Source: JAAUTT01 sp038213375 (lineage in GTDB: Bacteria; Bacteroidota; Bacteroidia; Bacteroidales; JAAUTT01). Taken from it: DNA of 64,000 bases. Shown here in pieces: positions 62,797 through 64,000 of this stretch (its first letter is position 1; each line of letters starts with the position of its first letter). The notes under the pieces are model-generated. The model worked only from the letters and a program-made list of their open reading frames with translations. It did not search any database and was not told the origin of the DNA. The stretch lies in assembly GCA_038213375.1 (NCBI GenBank), contig JBBQTB010000009.1:81607-145606 (forward strand), given 5' to 3'. The translations under genes were made by a program, and so were the position numbers.

Positions 62797-63483
62797 ATGG
62801 AACATAAAGAAACTCATTTTACCGGCTCGCAAACCGTGCGGGACGTGGTTATTGGTATGGCCGATGGATTAACTGTACCTTTTGCTCTCACTGCCGGACT
62901 TACCGGAGTCATCACCTCAAACTTTATTGTGATCACCGCTGGGATGGCCGAAATTGTAGCAGGGTCTATTGCGATGGGGTTGGGTGGGTACCTGGCTGGA
63001 ACTACTGAATACCATCATTATCAGTCGGAACGGAAACGTGAAAACTGGGAAGTTGAAAACTGGACCGACCGCGAAAAACAGGAAATCAGGGATATCCTTG
63101 CGGAATATGGGATATCACCGGAAAATATGGAAGGAGTGGTGAACGACTTGGCTAAAAACCCGGTAAAATGGGTCGATTTTATGATGCGTTTCGAACTTGG
63201 ACTTGAAGAGCCCCATTTATCCCAGGCCCGAAAAAGTGCAATGGTTATATCGGCATCGTATATTGTAGGCGGGCTAATTCCGCTGTCGGCATATTTCTTT
63301 ACCAAAACGCCCATGGATGGTTTGCATATTTCGGTGGCAGTTACCCTAATTGCCTTGTTCTTCTTTGGATATTACAAAGGCAAAATAACAGGTCAAGCAC
63401 CTGTAAAAGGCGCATTAAAAACAATGTTAATCGGTGCCATTGCCAGTGCAGCAGCATTTTTAATTGCAAAAGCTATTTCCTAA
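62797..63483 (+). CDS. VIT1/CCC1-family metal transporter
   Basis: 228 residues. Membrane helices 1-2 carry RDVVIGMADGLTVPFALTAG and EIVAGSIAMGLGGYLAGTTE, the conserved VIT1 motifs. A cytoplasmic loop (about 68-140) contains Glu-rich metal-binding helices (EKQEIRDILAEYG, FMMRFELGLEEP). Three more helices follow (ASYIVGGLIPLSAYFF, ISVAVTLIALFFFGYYKG, KTMLIGAIASAAAFLI). Family members export or sequester Fe(II)/Mn(II). Exact metal unknown. Confidence 0.9.
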   Translation: MEHKETHFTGSQTVRDVVIGMADGLTVPFALTAGLTGVITSNFIVITAGMAEIVAGSIAMGLGGYLAGTTEYHHYQSERKRENWEVENWTDREKQEIRDILAEYGISPENMEGVVNDLAKNPVKWVDFMMRFELGLEEPHLSQARKSAMVISASYIVGGLIPLSAYFFTKTPMDGLHISVAVTLIALFFFGYYKGKITGQAPVKGALKTMLIGAIASAAAFLIAKAIS

Positions 63484-63902
63484 CCGGAGAAGGCAAGGAA
63501 GTATAACCTGGCAGTATCCGAAGGTCCTACCATAGTTTCATTTTACGATTAGATAAGCGCGTAACCTGCCATAGTTTAAAAGCTCTATCAGCAGCATTAG
63601 ACAAGGATTGATTGAAAAATTAAAATCAATTTTCGAGATATTTCTGCAAAAAGTGGGTTATTTAGTTGTTAGGGGGCAAACCTCAAGAAATACTCCTTAG
63701 AAACATTTTCTGGATAGTAAAAGAAGTTCTAATCAACCCTCACGAACTATAAACAACGGTATGGCTTCCCTTCCTTCCGCCTTCCCACCAGCCATACACA
63801 TGTTTTTTTAACCCTCAGACGAATGCTAACCCACATTGCAGCCTTTGACCCCAAAAACAAAAAAAAACAGGCAAAAACGAAGTTTTTTTGGTCTCAAAAC
63901 AG
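63484..63902. other. Gene-free region with a T-rich hairpin
   Basis: No gene is seen. Near the right end GACCCCAAAAAC and GTTTTTTTGGTC can pair around an A-rich loop (about 63847-63893), which may terminate a minus-strand transcript entering from the right. Two copies of CCATAGTTT occur near 63530-63580. Confidence 0.4.
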
Positions 63903-64000
63903 TTATTTTTTCTGGCTAATTTTAGTAAACAGCTCATAATCAGTATTAGTTATATTTAAAATTTCATTTGTAGACCTCAGGGGGGTATTGATTTTCAACA
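63903..64000 (-). CDS. Possible C-terminal end of a gene (partial, 5' end outside window)
   Basis: The minus strand is open for 32 codons from the window edge to TAA at 63905-63903. The translation (LKINTPLRSTNEILNITNTD, then YELFTKISQKK) is plausible as a protein tail, and a T-rich hairpin follows. At this length an open frame could arise by chance. No family can be named. Confidence 0.35.
   Translation of the reverse strand, partial: LKINTPLRSTNEILNITNTDYELFTKISQKK

Overview
The window looks like chromosomal DNA of a polysaccharide-degrading member of the Bacteroidota, plausibly of the Marinilabiliales/Bacteroidales side, though that placement is inference. The evidence is two sets of ECF sigma factor, FecR anti-sigma factor, SusC-type TonB-dependent transporter with an N-terminal STN domain, and SusD-type lipoprotein. 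There are also many secreted glycoside hydrolases, lipoproteins with short Bacteroidota-style lipoboxes, AT-rich spacers, almost no Shine-Dalgarno sequences, and several promoters with TAnnTTTG boxes.

Layout. Positions 1-4516 hold a partial lipoprotein, an ArnT/PMT-like membrane glycosyltransferase, a DinB-fold protein and a secreted von Willebrand A protein. Positions 4767-18466 hold a galactose-centred set: GH27, a secreted beta-propeller, DUF362, GH59, GH35 with DUF5597, GH2, GH97 of alpha-galactosidase type and a DUF1349-like protein. A rhodanese follows, then a spacer with two palindromic repeat elements. Positions 19620-27888 are the first regulatory and uptake locus (sigma, two tandem FecR, SusC, SusD). 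Positions 28299-31662 are accessory: a YD-repeat-like lipoprotein, then on the minus strand an HNH nuclease, an unknown cytosolic protein and a DUF4407 membrane protein, next to the remnant of a tyrosine recombinase. Positions 31867-39147 are the second sigma/FecR/SusC/SusD locus. Positions 39229-39729 are gene debris (a ThuA pseudogene abutting a scrap of a von Willebrand A gene).

Positions 39773-50246 are eight co-directional minus-strand genes headed by a GntR-type regulator: GH2, two cupin phosphoglucose isomerases, a ROK sugar kinase, a mannose-6-phosphate isomerase fused to a kinase-like domain, a sugar MFS transporter and a clan GH-A hydrolase. Divergent from them are a GH27 enzyme and an unknown lipoprotein. 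This block is visibly richer in G+C and has no SusC/SusD. It reads as import, phosphorylation and isomerisation of a hexose (mannose fits best) released by secreted enzymes. Positions 53228-57727 add a possible clan GH-D hydrolase, a GH53 endo-galactanase, a truncated GH42 and an esterase. The window closes with a hybrid histidine kinase with degenerate ATP-binding boxes, three secreted proteins of unknown function (two of them tandem paralogues), a small protein and a VIT1/CCC1-type metal transporter.

The genes fit together as uptake and breakdown of galactose-rich glycans (beta-1,4-galactan, arabinogalactan, galactomannan, possibly galactolipids). The most novel-looking signals are non-coding: a bipartite motif with identical 18-nt spacing upstream of two FecR genes, a hairpin at nearly the same distance from the start codon in both susC leaders, and paired palindromes in the divergent GntR/GH27 promoter region. 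The HNH/unknown/DUF4407 operon beside an integrase remnant is the best candidate for an undescribed gene system.
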